Positions 26,682-35,743 of a DNA stretch of 64,000 nucleotides are shown here, one piece after another. The notes under the pieces are model-generated. The model had not been told where the DNA came from and made no database searches. It saw nothing but the letters and a program-made list of their open reading frames with translations. Made by a program: the position numbers and the translations under genes. Each line of letters begins with the position of its first letter. Positions within the stretch are counted from its first letter, which is position 1. The DNA comes from Knoellia koreensis (GTDB lineage Bacteria; Actinomycetota; Actinomycetes; Actinomycetales; Dermatophilaceae). Location: NCBI RefSeq assembly GCF_013041615.1, contig NZ_JABEPQ010000003.1, positions 407,940-471,939 of the forward strand, in the 5' to 3' direction.

Positions 26682-26699
26682 TAGTAACTCGTGTTACTA
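26682..26699. promoter_or_regulatory. LacI-type operator of the maltodextrin operon
   Basis: TAGTAACTCGTGTTACTA has 7-bp perfect arms (TAGTAAC/GTTACTA) and a central CG, the hallmark of LacI-family sites; only the pair flanking the centre mismatches. It ends 18 bases before the binding-protein start, and a minus-strand TTGACA lies at 26731-26736. The LacI gene of the same operon is the obvious partner. Confidence 0.82.
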
Positions 26700-26743
26700 G
26701 CCGCAAAGAGTGCGCCTGCGGGAGAGGCGTTGTCAAGACCCGG

Positions 26744-26758
26744 GGGTATGCCGCGTGG
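26744..26758 (+). repeat. 15-mer GGGTATGCCGCGTGG, intergenic copy
   Basis: Exact extended copy of the dispersed octamer, ending at the base before the stop of the hydroxyacid dehydrogenase gene and followed by TCAC, as in the copy at 60571. Confidence 0.75.
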
Positions 26759-27721
26759 TCACCTCGCGGGCGCGGCCACCACGTCGACGGGGTTGCCGTC
26801 GGCGTACGCGAGCACCTGGTCCGCGGCTGCGGCATACAGGGTCTCGAGCACGTCGCGCTCGACGTAGCCGAGGTGCGGGGTGGCGGTGACCTGCGGCAGG
26901 GCGAGCAGCGGGTCAGAGGCCCCGAGCACCGGCTCGTCGTCGAAGACGTCGATGGCTGCGCGCCCCGGACGCCCGGCCAGCAGGGACGCCTCGAGCGCAC
27001 CTGGCGCGACCAGAGCGGCGCGAGAAGTGTTGACGAACAACGCATCCGAGCCCATGCGACCAAGATCCTCGGCCGTCACGATGCCCCGGGTCGACTCATT
27101 CAGAGGGAGGTGAACCGACAGCACGTCGCTCATGGCGAACAGGGCAGCGCGGTCGGGCGCCACGGCATACCCCTGCTCGCGTGCCTGCTCGAGCGACCCC
27201 TCGCGACCCCACACGAGGATGTCCATGCCGAAGGCCGTGCCGTAGCGCGCGAGGAGTCCGCCGATCCGGCCGAGCCCCCAGATGCCCAGCGTGCGACCGG
27301 CGAGCCGTCGCCCGACGGTGTGCTGCCACTGACCGGAGCGCAACCGCGCGGCCTCCTCGGGCAGGTTGCGTTGGGCCGCCAGGATGAGCGCCCACGTCAG
27401 CTCCGCCGTGGTCACCGGGTCGCTCAGACCGCCGGCGCAGACCGTAACGCCTTGGGCCGCAAGGGCATCGAGGTCGAGGTGCGCGGTGCTGCGACCGGTC
27501 TGGGTGACGAGCCGCACTGTGGTGAGGCGTTCGGCCACCTCTCGGGGCACCCGGGTGCGCTGCTGGAGCAGCACCGCAGCGTCGAAGCCGTCGAGCCGCG
27601 CGACGAGCTCATCGCCCCGGACCGAGTCGGCAAACGCGACGACCTCGTGACCGGCGAGGCGACGCGCCGCCTGCGTCTGCGCGAAGGCTCCCGCATAGTC
27701 GTCCAGGATCGCGATCCGCAT
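26759..27721 (-). CDS. D-isomer-specific 2-hydroxyacid dehydrogenase family protein
   Basis: A 320-residue NAD(P)-dependent dehydrogenase of the phosphoglycerate dehydrogenase type. The nucleotide domain has GIWGLGRIGG. The catalytic residues appear as the Arg in NTSRAALV, the Glu in FDDEPVL and the His in TPHLGYVERD. The substrate-binding domain is split between the two ends, as usual. No ACT domain follows, so it is not a typical SerA. It stands alone between the maltodextrin operon and the large sugar-acid operon, and its substrate is not evident. Two CGGCATAC octamers occur inside it. Confidence 0.88.
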   Translation of the reverse strand: MRIAILDDYAGAFAQTQAARRLAGHEVVAFADSVRGDELVARLDGFDAAVLLQQRTRVPREVAERLTTVRLVTQTGRSTAHLDLDALAAQGVTVCAGGLSDPVTTAELTWALILAAQRNLPEEAARLRSGQWQHTVGRRLAGRTLGIWGLGRIGGLLARYGTAFGMDILVWGREGSLEQAREQGYAVAPDRAALFAMSDVLSVHLPLNESTRGIVTAEDLGRMGSDALFVNTSRAALVAPGALEASLLAGRPGRAAIDVFDDEPVLGASDPLLALPQVTATPHLGYVERDVLETLYAAAADQVLAYADGNPVDVVAAPAR

Positions 27722-27760
27722 GGTGGCAGCCTAGGTGCGGAACGCGAGAGCGGGTTGGGG

Positions 27761-27804
27761 CCGGTGGGCGCCGCCGTCGTGAGGGAAGCAGCGACGCCCA
27801 CCGG
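27761..27804. terminator. hairpin terminator after the beta-helix protein operon
   Basis: CCGGTGGGCG (27761-27770) pairs perfectly with CGCCCACCGG (27795-27804). It lies 12 bases beyond the stop of the beta-helix gene and is nearly identical in stem, though not in loop, to the hairpin at 19216-19258. Confidence 0.78.
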
Positions 27805-27815
27805 GATCGTGGTGA

Positions 27816-30305
27816 TCAGCGGGTCTGGATGCTGATCTCATCGAGGGCGAAGGACTGGCCGACGCCGCCTGACTGGCTTGGCGTCTGCACCCGCACCTTC
27901 GTGGCACCCGTCCGCTCGACCTTGCCCTGGCCGACCAGCTGGTCGTCGAGGTAGACGGTGTAGGTCGACCCGGTGATGACCGCCTCGAGCGTCATCCACT
28001 CACCGACCGGGTAGGACACCGACGTGTCGACCCAGCTCGAGCCGTCGGTGTAGGACACGCCACCGCTCGCGTTGAGGCTGAGGCGCACCACGGGCGCGTT
28101 GGCGGCGTCGAGGAGCTGCAGACCCAGCGCGGCGTCGCTGCCGGTGGCACGCAGGCGGCTCACCACACGGACCGTCTCGGGCATCGGTGACGTCGTCCAG
28201 ACCGCGGCGTTGGTGCCGGTCGCGACGTCGGCGCGCAGTGCCCGCTCACCGGCGACATCCGCGACCACCGGAGGCTTGGTGCCACTGACCGCCCACCCGG
28301 TCGGCGGTGCACCGGTCGGCATCGCGTCGAAGGTCTCGGACTGGGTCGTGGTCCATCCCGTCGTGTCACGGAAGGTGATGGGGACGGTCAGCTCGCGCAC
28401 GGTTGCACCGGCCCGGGTCAGCGTCGCCGTGAGGGTGAGCCGGGCATCGACCAGCTCCGGGCTGATCGTGCCCCTCACCGTGCGGGTCACGCTCTGGCCG
28501 GGACGCAGCGCGGGCAGCTGGAGCGTCCTGCTGCTGATCGTCAGACCATCCGACGCCGCGAACGACAGGCGCCAGCGGGGCATGACCGCGCCGCAGTCGT
28601 TGCTCACGGTGAAGGTCACCGCGACGTCGCGCTCCTTCGTGGTCATGGACCCCGGCGTGCTCGACAGGTCGGGCACGCACCCGTTCGCGACGGTGCGCGC
28701 CAGCCCGGGCCCCTGGTAGGCACCGATGTTGGGCGACTGCGCCGGCGTCGGGTTCCCGAAGTAGTCCGGACCCGTGTAGCCCGTCCCCACACCCGCCGCC
28801 AGTGCCGAGCTGCCCTCCTGCAGGCGGTACCCGTCAGCAGTGGGCACCCCTCCGGCCATGAGCAGCACGGGAGCCGTCACGGTGTTGGTTGCCGTCGCCG
28901 GTGGCGTGGTGCCGTTGACGGCGTTGTGGTCGACGGTCATGCCGGCCGGGACGGTGAACGGAGCAGAGCCCGCACCCTCCTTGACGATGATGTTGTTGCG
29001 GATCGTCAGGTCGATGGTGCGCGTGCCGTCGTACACCTTGGGCGACAAGCCGGAACCGATGTAGATCGTGTTGTTCTCGAGCACGCCGCGCGTCACCGGT
29101 CCACCACACCCGTGGAAGATCACGTGCTTGGTGCCGTCGTTGATGCTGATGTTGTTGCGGACGGTCACGTCGCTGCTGCCCGTGCCATCGGGACACATCA
29201 GCAGGAAGCCACCGTCGTTGTTGCGAGAGATGTTGCGCTCCACCGTGATCCGGTGGGTGGCGTGGTCGACGTCGTAGCCCTGGCTGTCGAAGGTGCCGAG
29301 ACCGCGCTCTGCGATGTTCTCGCGCACGACGATGTCGTCGGCGTTGGCCATCCAGATGCCGGCGTTGTTGGACTTCGACCGCCGGTTGAACCCGTCGAGC
29401 CGGTTGCCCTCGATCACGCCACCGGCCACGCCCTTCATGACGATGCCGTCGCCACCGATGGACTTCAGCTGGTTGTCACGGAAGGTCATGTTGGTGTGCG
29501 GGAACCAGTTGGCGAAGCACATGCTCCCCTTCCAGCGCCCGAGCTCGGGGCGTGCGCACCAGTTGGACCACGTGTAGATGCCCTGCCGGTCGACGTCCTC
29601 GATACGGTTTTTCTCGACCACCAGCCCGTCGAAGGCGGTCGGGACCGCGGTGCCCTGCGCCTCGACGATGATGCCGCCGGAGGCGTTGGCGGCCTTGCCC
29701 ACGAAGCTGCCGATGTTGCCCGGGTCGAGGACCGCGGGCAGCTCGCCCCGCACGTCGTGGATGTAGAGGTCACGGACGACGACGCCCTTCACGGTGCCGG
29801 CGTCCTTGCCGTAGACGTAGACGCCGCGGCGCACGGTCTTGTTGTCGCCGGGGGCCGTGAGCTCGAGCTCGGTGAGGTGGAGGTATGCCGTGGCGTCCAG
29901 GAGGACGGCGTTGGTCGCGCCGTCCGCGTTGATCACCGCGCGCTTGGTCTGCGGGCCGTAGCCGGCGATGGTGATGGGCGCCTGTGCCGTGCCGTCGCCC
30001 TTGGGGGCGAACTGCCCCAGGCACGTCGCGCCCCGGCGGAAGAGCATCGACTCGCCAGGCTGGAGCACCACGGCGTTGGCGGCCTCGATCGAGGTCAGGG
30101 GTGACTGGAGGGTGCCGTTGCCCGTGCCGTCCCGTGAGCAGTCGACGTAGTAGGTGCGGGCAGCCGCAGCGGTGTCCTGCGGTGCGGCCGAAGCGGGTGC
30201 CGTCGAGGTCGCCGCGATGGCGGCGGTGAGGATGGCTACACCCGCGAAGGGGCGCCATCGACCGGGTGAACTGCCGGATCTGCGGATGTTCTTGCGTAGC
30301 AACAC
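27816..30305 (-). CDS. secreted right-handed beta-helix polysaccharide-active protein
   Basis: An 829-residue secreted protein. A signal peptide ends at about residue 40 (APASAAP). Residues about 48-530 form a parallel beta-helix with repeated Asn/Asp-rich turns such as VVEKNRIEDVDRQGI and TVRNNISIND, the pectate-lyase-like architecture. Next comes an Ig-like NEW3-type domain (about 545-640), then a C-terminal jelly-roll resembling LamG/CBM modules. AAAGGAG precedes GTG 30305. As the last gene of the sugar-acid operon it may release the saccharide the transporter imports. The family could be a lyase, hydrolase or epimerase; the catalytic class cannot be fixed by eye. Confidence 0.75.
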   Translation of the reverse strand: MLLRKNIRRSGSSPGRWRPFAGVAILTAAIAATSTAPASAAPQDTAAAARTYYVDCSRDGTGNGTLQSPLTSIEAANAVVLQPGESMLFRRGATCLGQFAPKGDGTAQAPITIAGYGPQTKRAVINADGATNAVLLDATAYLHLTELELTAPGDNKTVRRGVYVYGKDAGTVKGVVVRDLYIHDVRGELPAVLDPGNIGSFVGKAANASGGIIVEAQGTAVPTAFDGLVVEKNRIEDVDRQGIYTWSNWCARPELGRWKGSMCFANWFPHTNMTFRDNQLKSIGGDGIVMKGVAGGVIEGNRLDGFNRRSKSNNAGIWMANADDIVVRENIAERGLGTFDSQGYDVDHATHRITVERNISRNNDGGFLLMCPDGTGSSDVTVRNNISINDGTKHVIFHGCGGPVTRGVLENNTIYIGSGLSPKVYDGTRTIDLTIRNNIIVKEGAGSAPFTVPAGMTVDHNAVNGTTPPATATNTVTAPVLLMAGGVPTADGYRLQEGSSALAAGVGTGYTGPDYFGNPTPAQSPNIGAYQGPGLARTVANGCVPDLSSTPGSMTTKERDVAVTFTVSNDCGAVMPRWRLSFAASDGLTISSRTLQLPALRPGQSVTRTVRGTISPELVDARLTLTATLTRAGATVRELTVPITFRDTTGWTTTQSETFDAMPTGAPPTGWAVSGTKPPVVADVAGERALRADVATGTNAAVWTTSPMPETVRVVSRLRATGSDAALGLQLLDAANAPVVRLSLNASGGVSYTDGSSWVDTSVSYPVGEWMTLEAVITGSTYTVYLDDQLVGQGKVERTGATKVRVQTPSQSGGVGQSFALDEISIQTR

Positions 30306-30368
30306 GAATCGCTCCTTTGCGATGACTGACGTATTCCGGACTCAGGCCCGCAATCGTCGGCGACGGCG

Positions 30369-31322
30369 TCAGCGCACGATGTCGTCGGCGTCGAACAGGG
30401 CCTGCACCTCCTCCCTGGTGGGCAGGCCCTCCCAGTCGCCGTCGCAGGAGATCGCGACAGCGGCCACGGCGGCACCGAGCCGCAGACAGGCCTCCAGGGC
30501 TCCCTCACGACTTGCCTCGGCGAGGTAACCGGCGACGAACGCGTCGCCTGCCCCCACCGGGTCGATCACGGTGACCGGGTATGCCGCCTGCTCCAGTGAG
30601 CGGCGCGTGCCGGCTTCGAGGGCGAGCACCCCCTGTGCACCACGCTTGAGCACCACGGTCCCCGCCGTGACGTCGGCCAGCTGACGCAACGCCGCGTCGT
30701 CGTCCCGGCTGGGTTGACCCGTGAGCAGCTCGGCCTCGGAACGGGTGGCGAAGACGACGTCGGCACGCTCGGCCAGCCGACGAAGCGGGGCGGCGGCGTC
30801 GTGCGCCGACCACAGCCGGGTGCGGTGGTTGACGTCGAAGCTGACCCGGGTGCCTGCCGAGACCGCAGCGTCCACCGCTACGTCGACAGCCTCTGCGGCG
30901 GTCCACGACAGCGCCGGTGTGATGCCGGTGACGTGCAGCCACCGGGCCGCCGGGAGGGCGTCCGCCGACACCTGGTCGGCAGAGAGCTGCGACCCGGCGA
31001 GACCGGCACGGTAGTAGTGGACCCGCGTGGTCGCTGCGGTGCGTCGCTCCTTGATCATGAGACCCGTTGCGGCAGAGCGGCGTTCGGCCCGTACGTCGAC
31101 ACCTTCGGCTCGTAGGCGCGAGATGACGAGCTCGCCCAGCTCGTCCTCACCCAGCGAGCCGAGCCAGCGCGCGGTGCCGCCCAGGCGGCATACCCCGATC
31201 GCCACGGTGCTCTCGGCACCCGCCACGGTGAGGCGTCCCGACGTGGCGGCACGCAACGGACCCACGCGTTCCGGGGCGAGGACTGCCATCGTCTCACCCA
31301 GGGTGACCACGTCCAGCGTCAT
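30369..31322 (-). CDS. kdgK: 2-keto-3-deoxygluconate kinase, PfkB family
   Basis: A 317-residue PfkB/ribokinase-family sugar kinase. The N-terminal part has the glycine-rich substrate loop and GETMAVL. The C-terminal catalytic motif is DPVGAGDAFVAGYLA, whose second Asp is the base. It resembles KDG kinases in pattern and length. It overlaps the aldolase gene by four bases, and the pair would convert 2-keto-3-deoxy sugar acid to its 6-phosphate and then to pyruvate and glyceraldehyde 3-phosphate. KDG versus KDGal preference cannot be decided from sequence. Confidence 0.87.
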   Translation of the reverse strand: MTLDVVTLGETMAVLAPERVGPLRAATSGRLTVAGAESTVAIGVCRLGGTARWLGSLGEDELGELVISRLRAEGVDVRAERRSAATGLMIKERRTAATTRVHYYRAGLAGSQLSADQVSADALPAARWLHVTGITPALSWTAAEAVDVAVDAAVSAGTRVSFDVNHRTRLWSAHDAAAPLRRLAERADVVFATRSEAELLTGQPSRDDDAALRQLADVTAGTVVLKRGAQGVLALEAGTRRSLEQAAYPVTVIDPVGAGDAFVAGYLAEASREGALEACLRLGAAVAAVAISCDGDWEGLPTREEVQALFDADDIVR

Positions 31323-31972
31323 CGCACCGCCTCGCGCCAGGCCCAGGCCCGCGCTGCCAGGGCGTCGAGGTCCCCCGTCTCGAGGGCGTCACCCACCAGC
31401 GGTGACCCCACCCCGACAGCGCACGCGCCGGCGCTCAGCCAGCCTGGCGCATCCGTCAGGCCGACCCCGCCGGTGGGGACGAACCGCAGCCCGGGGAACG
31501 GGCCGAAGAGCTGCCCGAGCAGTCCCGGCGTGGCCTGGGAGGCTGGGAAGAGCTTGATGTGGCTCGCCCCTGCCTGATGACAGGCCAGGACCTCGGTGGC
31601 CGTGAAAGCCCCTGGGAGAGAGACGATCCCGCGATCGACGGCAACCTGCACGACATCGAGGCAGGTGGCTGGTGACACGAGGAACTGCGCACCGGCCGCG
31701 ACGGCGTCACGGGCCTGGGCGGCAGTGAGCACCGTGCCGGCCCCGACGAATGCCCTGTCGCCGAGCCGCTCACGAGCCGAAGCGATCGCCTCGAGCGCAC
31801 CAGGCGTGGTCAGTGGGAGCTCGAGCACGTCGATGCCCTGCTCGACCAAGGTCGCCACAGCGTCCACCAGGTGCGTCGGTGCAGAAGCCCGCAGGATCGC
31901 GACCACATGCGTGCGCTCGATCGCCGCCGAGACGGCATCCACGAGGGGAGCAGTCATGGGCTCGGGCGTCAT
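31319..31972 (-). CDS. KDPG/KDPGal aldolase
   Basis: A 217-residue class I aldolase that cleaves 2-keto-3-deoxy-6-phosphogluconate or the galactonate isomer. The Schiff-base lysine is in HIKLFPASQ, and GAGTVLTAAQA plus FLVSPATCLDV mark the fold. The N-terminal strand reads VLELPLTTPGA, closer to DgoA-type enzymes (usually EIPL) than to Eda, which slightly favours the galacto series. It precedes and overlaps the kinase, and its start overlaps the end of the ATPase gene. The aldolase assignment is firm; the epimer is not. Confidence 0.87.
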   Translation of the reverse strand: MTPEPMTAPLVDAVSAAIERTHVVAILRASAPTHLVDAVATLVEQGIDVLELPLTTPGALEAIASARERLGDRAFVGAGTVLTAAQARDAVAAGAQFLVSPATCLDVVQVAVDRGIVSLPGAFTATEVLACHQAGASHIKLFPASQATPGLLGQLFGPFPGLRFVPTGGVGLTDAPGWLSAGACAVGVGSPLVGDALETGDLDALAARAWAWREAVR

Positions 31973-34107
31973 CGCGGGTCCTCCAGGCCAGCGGCGCGCA
32001 GCTCACCGCTGAAGTGGCAGGCAGCGTGGTGCACACCGGGGGCGAGCTCCGGCTGCTGCGTGGCACAGATGGTGCGCTCGGCGTTGACCATCGGACCGAT
32101 GGGGCACCGCGTGTGGAATCGGCAGCCGGCGGGCGGGTTGAGCGGGCTCGGCACATCGCCCTGCAGCAGGATCCTCGACCGCGAACGCTCGACGACCGGG
32201 TCCGGCTCGGGCACGGCGCTGAGCAGCGCGGCCGTGTAGGGGTGCAGAGGGTTCGCCACGACATCGGCAGCAGGGCCGAGCTCGACGACCCGGCCGAGGT
32301 ACATCACCGCGATGCGGTGCGACAGGTGCCGCACAGTCGCGAGGTCGTGGCTGATGAAGAGGTAGGCGAGCCCCAGCTCACGCTGCAGTCGTTGCAGCAG
32401 ACCGACGATCTGCGCCTGCAGCGACACGTCGAGGGCGGCGACGGCCTCATCGCACACCAGCAGGCGCGGCTCCACCGCGAGCGCCCGCGCGATGACGACC
32501 CGCTGTCGTTGGCCGCCGGAGAACTCGTGCGGCAGGCGGGGAGCCACCGCGGGGTCGAGGCCCACCAGCTCGAGCAGCTCGGCGACCCGGGTGCGGGCGG
32601 CCGCGCCGGTGGCGATGCCGTGGATCTCCAGGGGCTCGCGGATGGCGTCGCCGATCGTCATGCGCGGGTTGAGCGACGACATCGGGTCCTGGAAGACGAG
32701 CTGCACGTTGCGCCGGAACCAGTCCCGGTCACTGCGACTCGCGTGGGTGAGGTCGCGCCCGTCGAACTCGATGCGCCCACGGGTGACGTCGTGGATGCCC
32801 ATGATGAGCTTGCCGAGGGTCGACTTGCCGCAGCCGGACTCACCGACCACGCCGACGGTTTCCCCGGGCGCGATGTCGATCGTCACCCCTTCGACGGCAT
32901 TGACCACGTGCCGCTCGCGCCGCAGCAGGCCACGTCCCCTGGACGCGAACTCCTTGCTGACGTCCGTCACGGACAACAGTGCCTTGGCATCGGACGACGA
33001 ACTGTCTTGCGCGGCGGCGGGTTCCGCGTCGACAGCCGTCGACTCATCTGCCTCCGCAGGTCGTGGCTGCGGCGCCAGGACTCCGGTCTCGGCGGACCGC
33101 CAGCACGACCAGGCGCGGCCGTCAGCGGCGCTGACGGGTGGCGCCTCGTCGTGGCACCGCTGGTCGGCATGCGCGCACCTCGAGGCGAACGCGCAGCCCG
33201 CGATGGGCTCCACGAGACCCGGCGGGCGGCCGGGGATCGGCAACAGAGGTGCGTCGCGGTCGGCCTCGAGCCGGGGCGTCGCGGCGAGCAACGCCTGCGT
33301 GTAGGGGTGACGCGGTGCGGCGAAGATCTCCTCGGTCGGTCCCGACTCGACGACCCGGCCGGCATACATGACGGCGACCTTGGAGCAGACTCGCACCACG
33401 ACGCCAAGGTTGTGGGTGATGAGGATGATGCCGGTGCCGAGGTCGCGGTTGAGCTCGGCCAGCAGGTCGAGGATCTGCGCCTGGATCGTCACGTCCAGGG
33501 CCGTGGTCGGCTCGTCGGCGATGATGATGTCGGGGTCGTTGGCCAGCGCCATCGCGATCATGACGCGCTGCCGCATGCCGCCGGAGTAGGTGTGCGGGTA
33601 GTCGTCGAGCCGCGCCTGCGGGTCCGGGATGCCCACTTGCTGCAGCAGGTCGAGGGCGCGCGCCTGCGCCTGGGCCCCGGAGAACTTCCCGTGGCTCAGC
33701 ATCGCCTCGACCAGCTGGTCCTTGATCCGCATGATCGGGTCGAGCGAGGACATCGGGTCCTGGAACACCATCGACATCCCGCTGCCACGCACCGTGCGCA
33801 ACTGGTCCTCGTCCATGCCCAGCAGGTCCTGACCGCGGAACCGCACCTCGCCCCCGACGACCTTGCCGGGCCGACGGACCATGCGCAGCAACGACATCGC
33901 CGTCACCGACTTGCCCGACCCCGACTCACCGACGATGCCCAACGTCTCGCCCGGCAGCAGGTCGAAGCTCACCCCGTCGACGGCGCGCAGCGTCCCCCGC
34001 GGGGTCTGGAAGTGGGTCCGCAGGCTCGTGACCTCGAGCAGCGGCATGCTCTCGTCGACGGGCTCGGCCACGGTGGGCTCGGCGGACAGTGAGGGGGTCA
34101 TGGTCAT
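31969..34107 (-). CDS. fused dipeptide/oligosaccharide-type ABC ATPase (DppD-DppF)
   Basis: A 712-residue protein joining two oligopeptide-type ATPases. The first has Walker A GESGSGKS, signature YSGGMRQRV and Walker B IIIADEPTTALD, and the second has GESGCGKST, FSGGQRQRV and LLVCDEAVAALD. Each ends with the oligo_HPY Cys cluster (GCAFASRC and GCRFHTRC). An acidic, Ser/Ala-rich linker of about 45 residues joins them. In the second Walker B, EAVAALD replaces the usual EPVSALD. It energises the permease pair encoded upstream. Such transporters carry peptides, nickel or oligosaccharides; the operon points to a saccharide. Confidence 0.92.
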   Translation of the reverse strand: MTMTPSLSAEPTVAEPVDESMPLLEVTSLRTHFQTPRGTLRAVDGVSFDLLPGETLGIVGESGSGKSVTAMSLLRMVRRPGKVVGGEVRFRGQDLLGMDEDQLRTVRGSGMSMVFQDPMSSLDPIMRIKDQLVEAMLSHGKFSGAQAQARALDLLQQVGIPDPQARLDDYPHTYSGGMRQRVMIAMALANDPDIIIADEPTTALDVTIQAQILDLLAELNRDLGTGIILITHNLGVVVRVCSKVAVMYAGRVVESGPTEEIFAAPRHPYTQALLAATPRLEADRDAPLLPIPGRPPGLVEPIAGCAFASRCAHADQRCHDEAPPVSAADGRAWSCWRSAETGVLAPQPRPAEADESTAVDAEPAAAQDSSSSDAKALLSVTDVSKEFASRGRGLLRRERHVVNAVEGVTIDIAPGETVGVVGESGCGKSTLGKLIMGIHDVTRGRIEFDGRDLTHASRSDRDWFRRNVQLVFQDPMSSLNPRMTIGDAIREPLEIHGIATGAAARTRVAELLELVGLDPAVAPRLPHEFSGGQRQRVVIARALAVEPRLLVCDEAVAALDVSLQAQIVGLLQRLQRELGLAYLFISHDLATVRHLSHRIAVMYLGRVVELGPAADVVANPLHPYTAALLSAVPEPDPVVERSRSRILLQGDVPSPLNPPAGCRFHTRCPIGPMVNAERTICATQQPELAPGVHHAACHFSGELRAAGLEDPR

Positions 34108-34862
34108 CGGTTCTCCGGCAGTTGGGTGAGCAGTCCGCCGTCGACCGGGATGCTGGCCCCGGTGACGTAGGCGGAGTCGTCGCCCAGCAGGAACCGCACG
34201 ACGGTGGAGACGTCGCGCGGCTCGGCAAGGCGACCGAGGGGGTAGGAGCGGACCACGCGGTCACGCTGCGCCGGGTCGGACCAGACGTGTTCGTTGCGTT
34301 CGACGCGGACGAAGCCGGGGTCGACCTCGTTGACCCGGATGCCGAGCGGTCCGAGCTCGAGCGCAGCGGCGCGGACGAGACCGGTCAGGCCGGCCTTGGC
34401 CACGGCATACGCCGAGAAGCCCGGCATGGTCGCCCGTGCGTGCACCGACCCGACCAGCACGGCGGAGCGCGCGCCGGGCCACGTGGCGAAGGCGCGCAGC
34501 AGGTTCGCTGCGGCCCCGACGCTGACCTCGAAGGTGCGGCCCCAGCCGTCGCGCGTGCCGTCGGTGAAGGCCGCGCGCTCCTCGGTGAACGCGGCGTAGA
34601 CCAGACGGGTCGTGCCGGGCTCGGTAGCGGTGACCAGCTCACCCACCCGGGCGGCGGTGTCGTCAGCCGTGACGTCGGCGACGAGCGCGGAGCGTCGCCC
34701 GCCGGCGGACGCGAACTCCTCGACCGCGGCCTCGACGTCGACCGCGACGACGGCACAGCCGAGCGCGGACAGGTCGGTGGCGATGGCCCGGCCGATCCCG
34801 CGCGCGGCGCCCGCGACCACGACGGTGTCGGGCAGGACGAGGGTGATCTGGCTGTCGGTCAC
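34104..34862 (-). CDS. SDR-family oxidoreductase, probable aldose 1-dehydrogenase
   Basis: A 252-residue short-chain dehydrogenase. The glycine motif is GAARGIG, the catalytic Ser is in VGSVHARA, and Tyr/Lys lie in YAVAKAG. The normally conserved NNAG is replaced by VYAAFTEE, which is unusual. The start is GTG 34862, whose bases overlap the stop of the SMP-30 gene. In this operon an SDR would oxidise the sugar to a lactone ahead of the lactonase. A dehydrogenase acting on a keto-acid intermediate is the alternative. Confidence 0.8.
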   Translation of the reverse strand: MTDSQITLVLPDTVVVAGAARGIGRAIATDLSALGCAVVAVDVEAAVEEFASAGGRRSALVADVTADDTAARVGELVTATEPGTTRLVYAAFTEERAAFTDGTRDGWGRTFEVSVGAAANLLRAFATWPGARSAVLVGSVHARATMPGFSAYAVAKAGLTGLVRAAALELGPLGIRVNEVDPGFVRVERNEHVWSDPAQRDRVVRSYPLGRLAEPRDVSTVVRFLLGDDSAYVTGASIPVDGGLLTQLPENR

Positions 34863-35743
34863 GGGGTGCTCCTCACGCTCGGCGCCGGCCAGTCGGCCGT
34901 GGCCACGAGCCTTCCACGCGTGCCGATCTGCGCCACGAAGACGCGTCCCGTGAGCGGATCCACCTCGCCTGCGCTCACACGGGGGCCCCGGCCGGTCGTG
35001 ACGAACAGCTGGTCGAGGTCGGGTCCGCCGAAGGCACACGCGGTGACACCCGCGACGGGCACCTCGAGGTCACCGACTGCGGTGCCGTCGGGCCGATAGC
35101 GGCGCACCACGCCACCTCCGTGCAGGCACACCCACACGTGGTCGGCGGCGTCGATGGCGATGCCGTCCGGCACGCCGTCGCCCTCGGGCACGTCGACGAC
35201 GACCGTCGGCTCCCCGACGGTCCCCGACTCGAGATCGTGGGGGTATGCCGTGAGCGTGCGTGCGCGGGTGTCGACCAGCCACAGCGTGGCGCCGTCGGCG
35301 CTCCACGCGATCCCGTTGGCCAGGCCCACATCGGCCACGAGCAACCGGCGACCGGACCGGGGGTCGACCGACCACAGGTCGCCGAGGCCCGGGTCGGCAG
35401 CCGTCCAGGCCATCGTGCCCACGACGACTCGGCCACGCGGGTCGACGCCACTGTCGTTGCACCGCCCGCCCGGCCGGGCCAACGCTTCGGAGACCGCGAG
35501 GACCTCACCGTCACTCACGGCATAGAGGCGGTCCCCGATCGTGGCGAGGTGTCCCCACGTCGTCGGCGTGACGGAGGTGGCCGGGTCAACCGTGTCGATC
35601 GTCGTGGTGACTCCGGTCGTGGGGTCGGTCGAGTGGATTGCGTTGCCCCACAGGTCAACCCACACCAACCGCTGACGGGCTGCGTCCCACCTGGGGCTCT
35701 CCCCCAGGTGCGCCCGCACCTCTCCGACGACTTCGAAGCTCAT
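34859..35743 (-). CDS. SMP-30/gluconolactonase family lactonase
   Basis: A 294-residue six-bladed beta-propeller of the SMP-30/regucalcin family. HLGESPRWD carries the metal-ligand Glu, GRCNDSGVDPRGR the Asn/Asp site, and GLANGIAWS and DGIAIDAADHVWV the later ligands. These enzymes hydrolyse sugar lactones such as gluconolactone or galactonolactone. ATG 35743 overlaps the DppC-type stop (ATGA), and its stop overlaps the SDR start. It provides the step between the SDR and the dehydratase, which are in the same operon. Confidence 0.9.
   Translation of the reverse strand: MSFEVVGEVRAHLGESPRWDAARQRLVWVDLWGNAIHSTDPTTGVTTTIDTVDPATSVTPTTWGHLATIGDRLYAVSDGEVLAVSEALARPGGRCNDSGVDPRGRVVVGTMAWTAADPGLGDLWSVDPRSGRRLLVADVGLANGIAWSADGATLWLVDTRARTLTAYPHDLESGTVGEPTVVVDVPEGDGVPDGIAIDAADHVWVCLHGGGVVRRYRPDGTAVGDLEVPVAGVTACAFGGPDLDQLFVTTGRGPRVSAGEVDPLTGRVFVAQIGTRGRLVATADWPAPSVRSTP

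Noticed and set aside
31750..34092. 780-residue plus-strand open frame opposite the fused ATPase
   Set aside because: Shadow of the DppD-DppF gene; no motif, and Arg/His/Asp-rich as other shadows.
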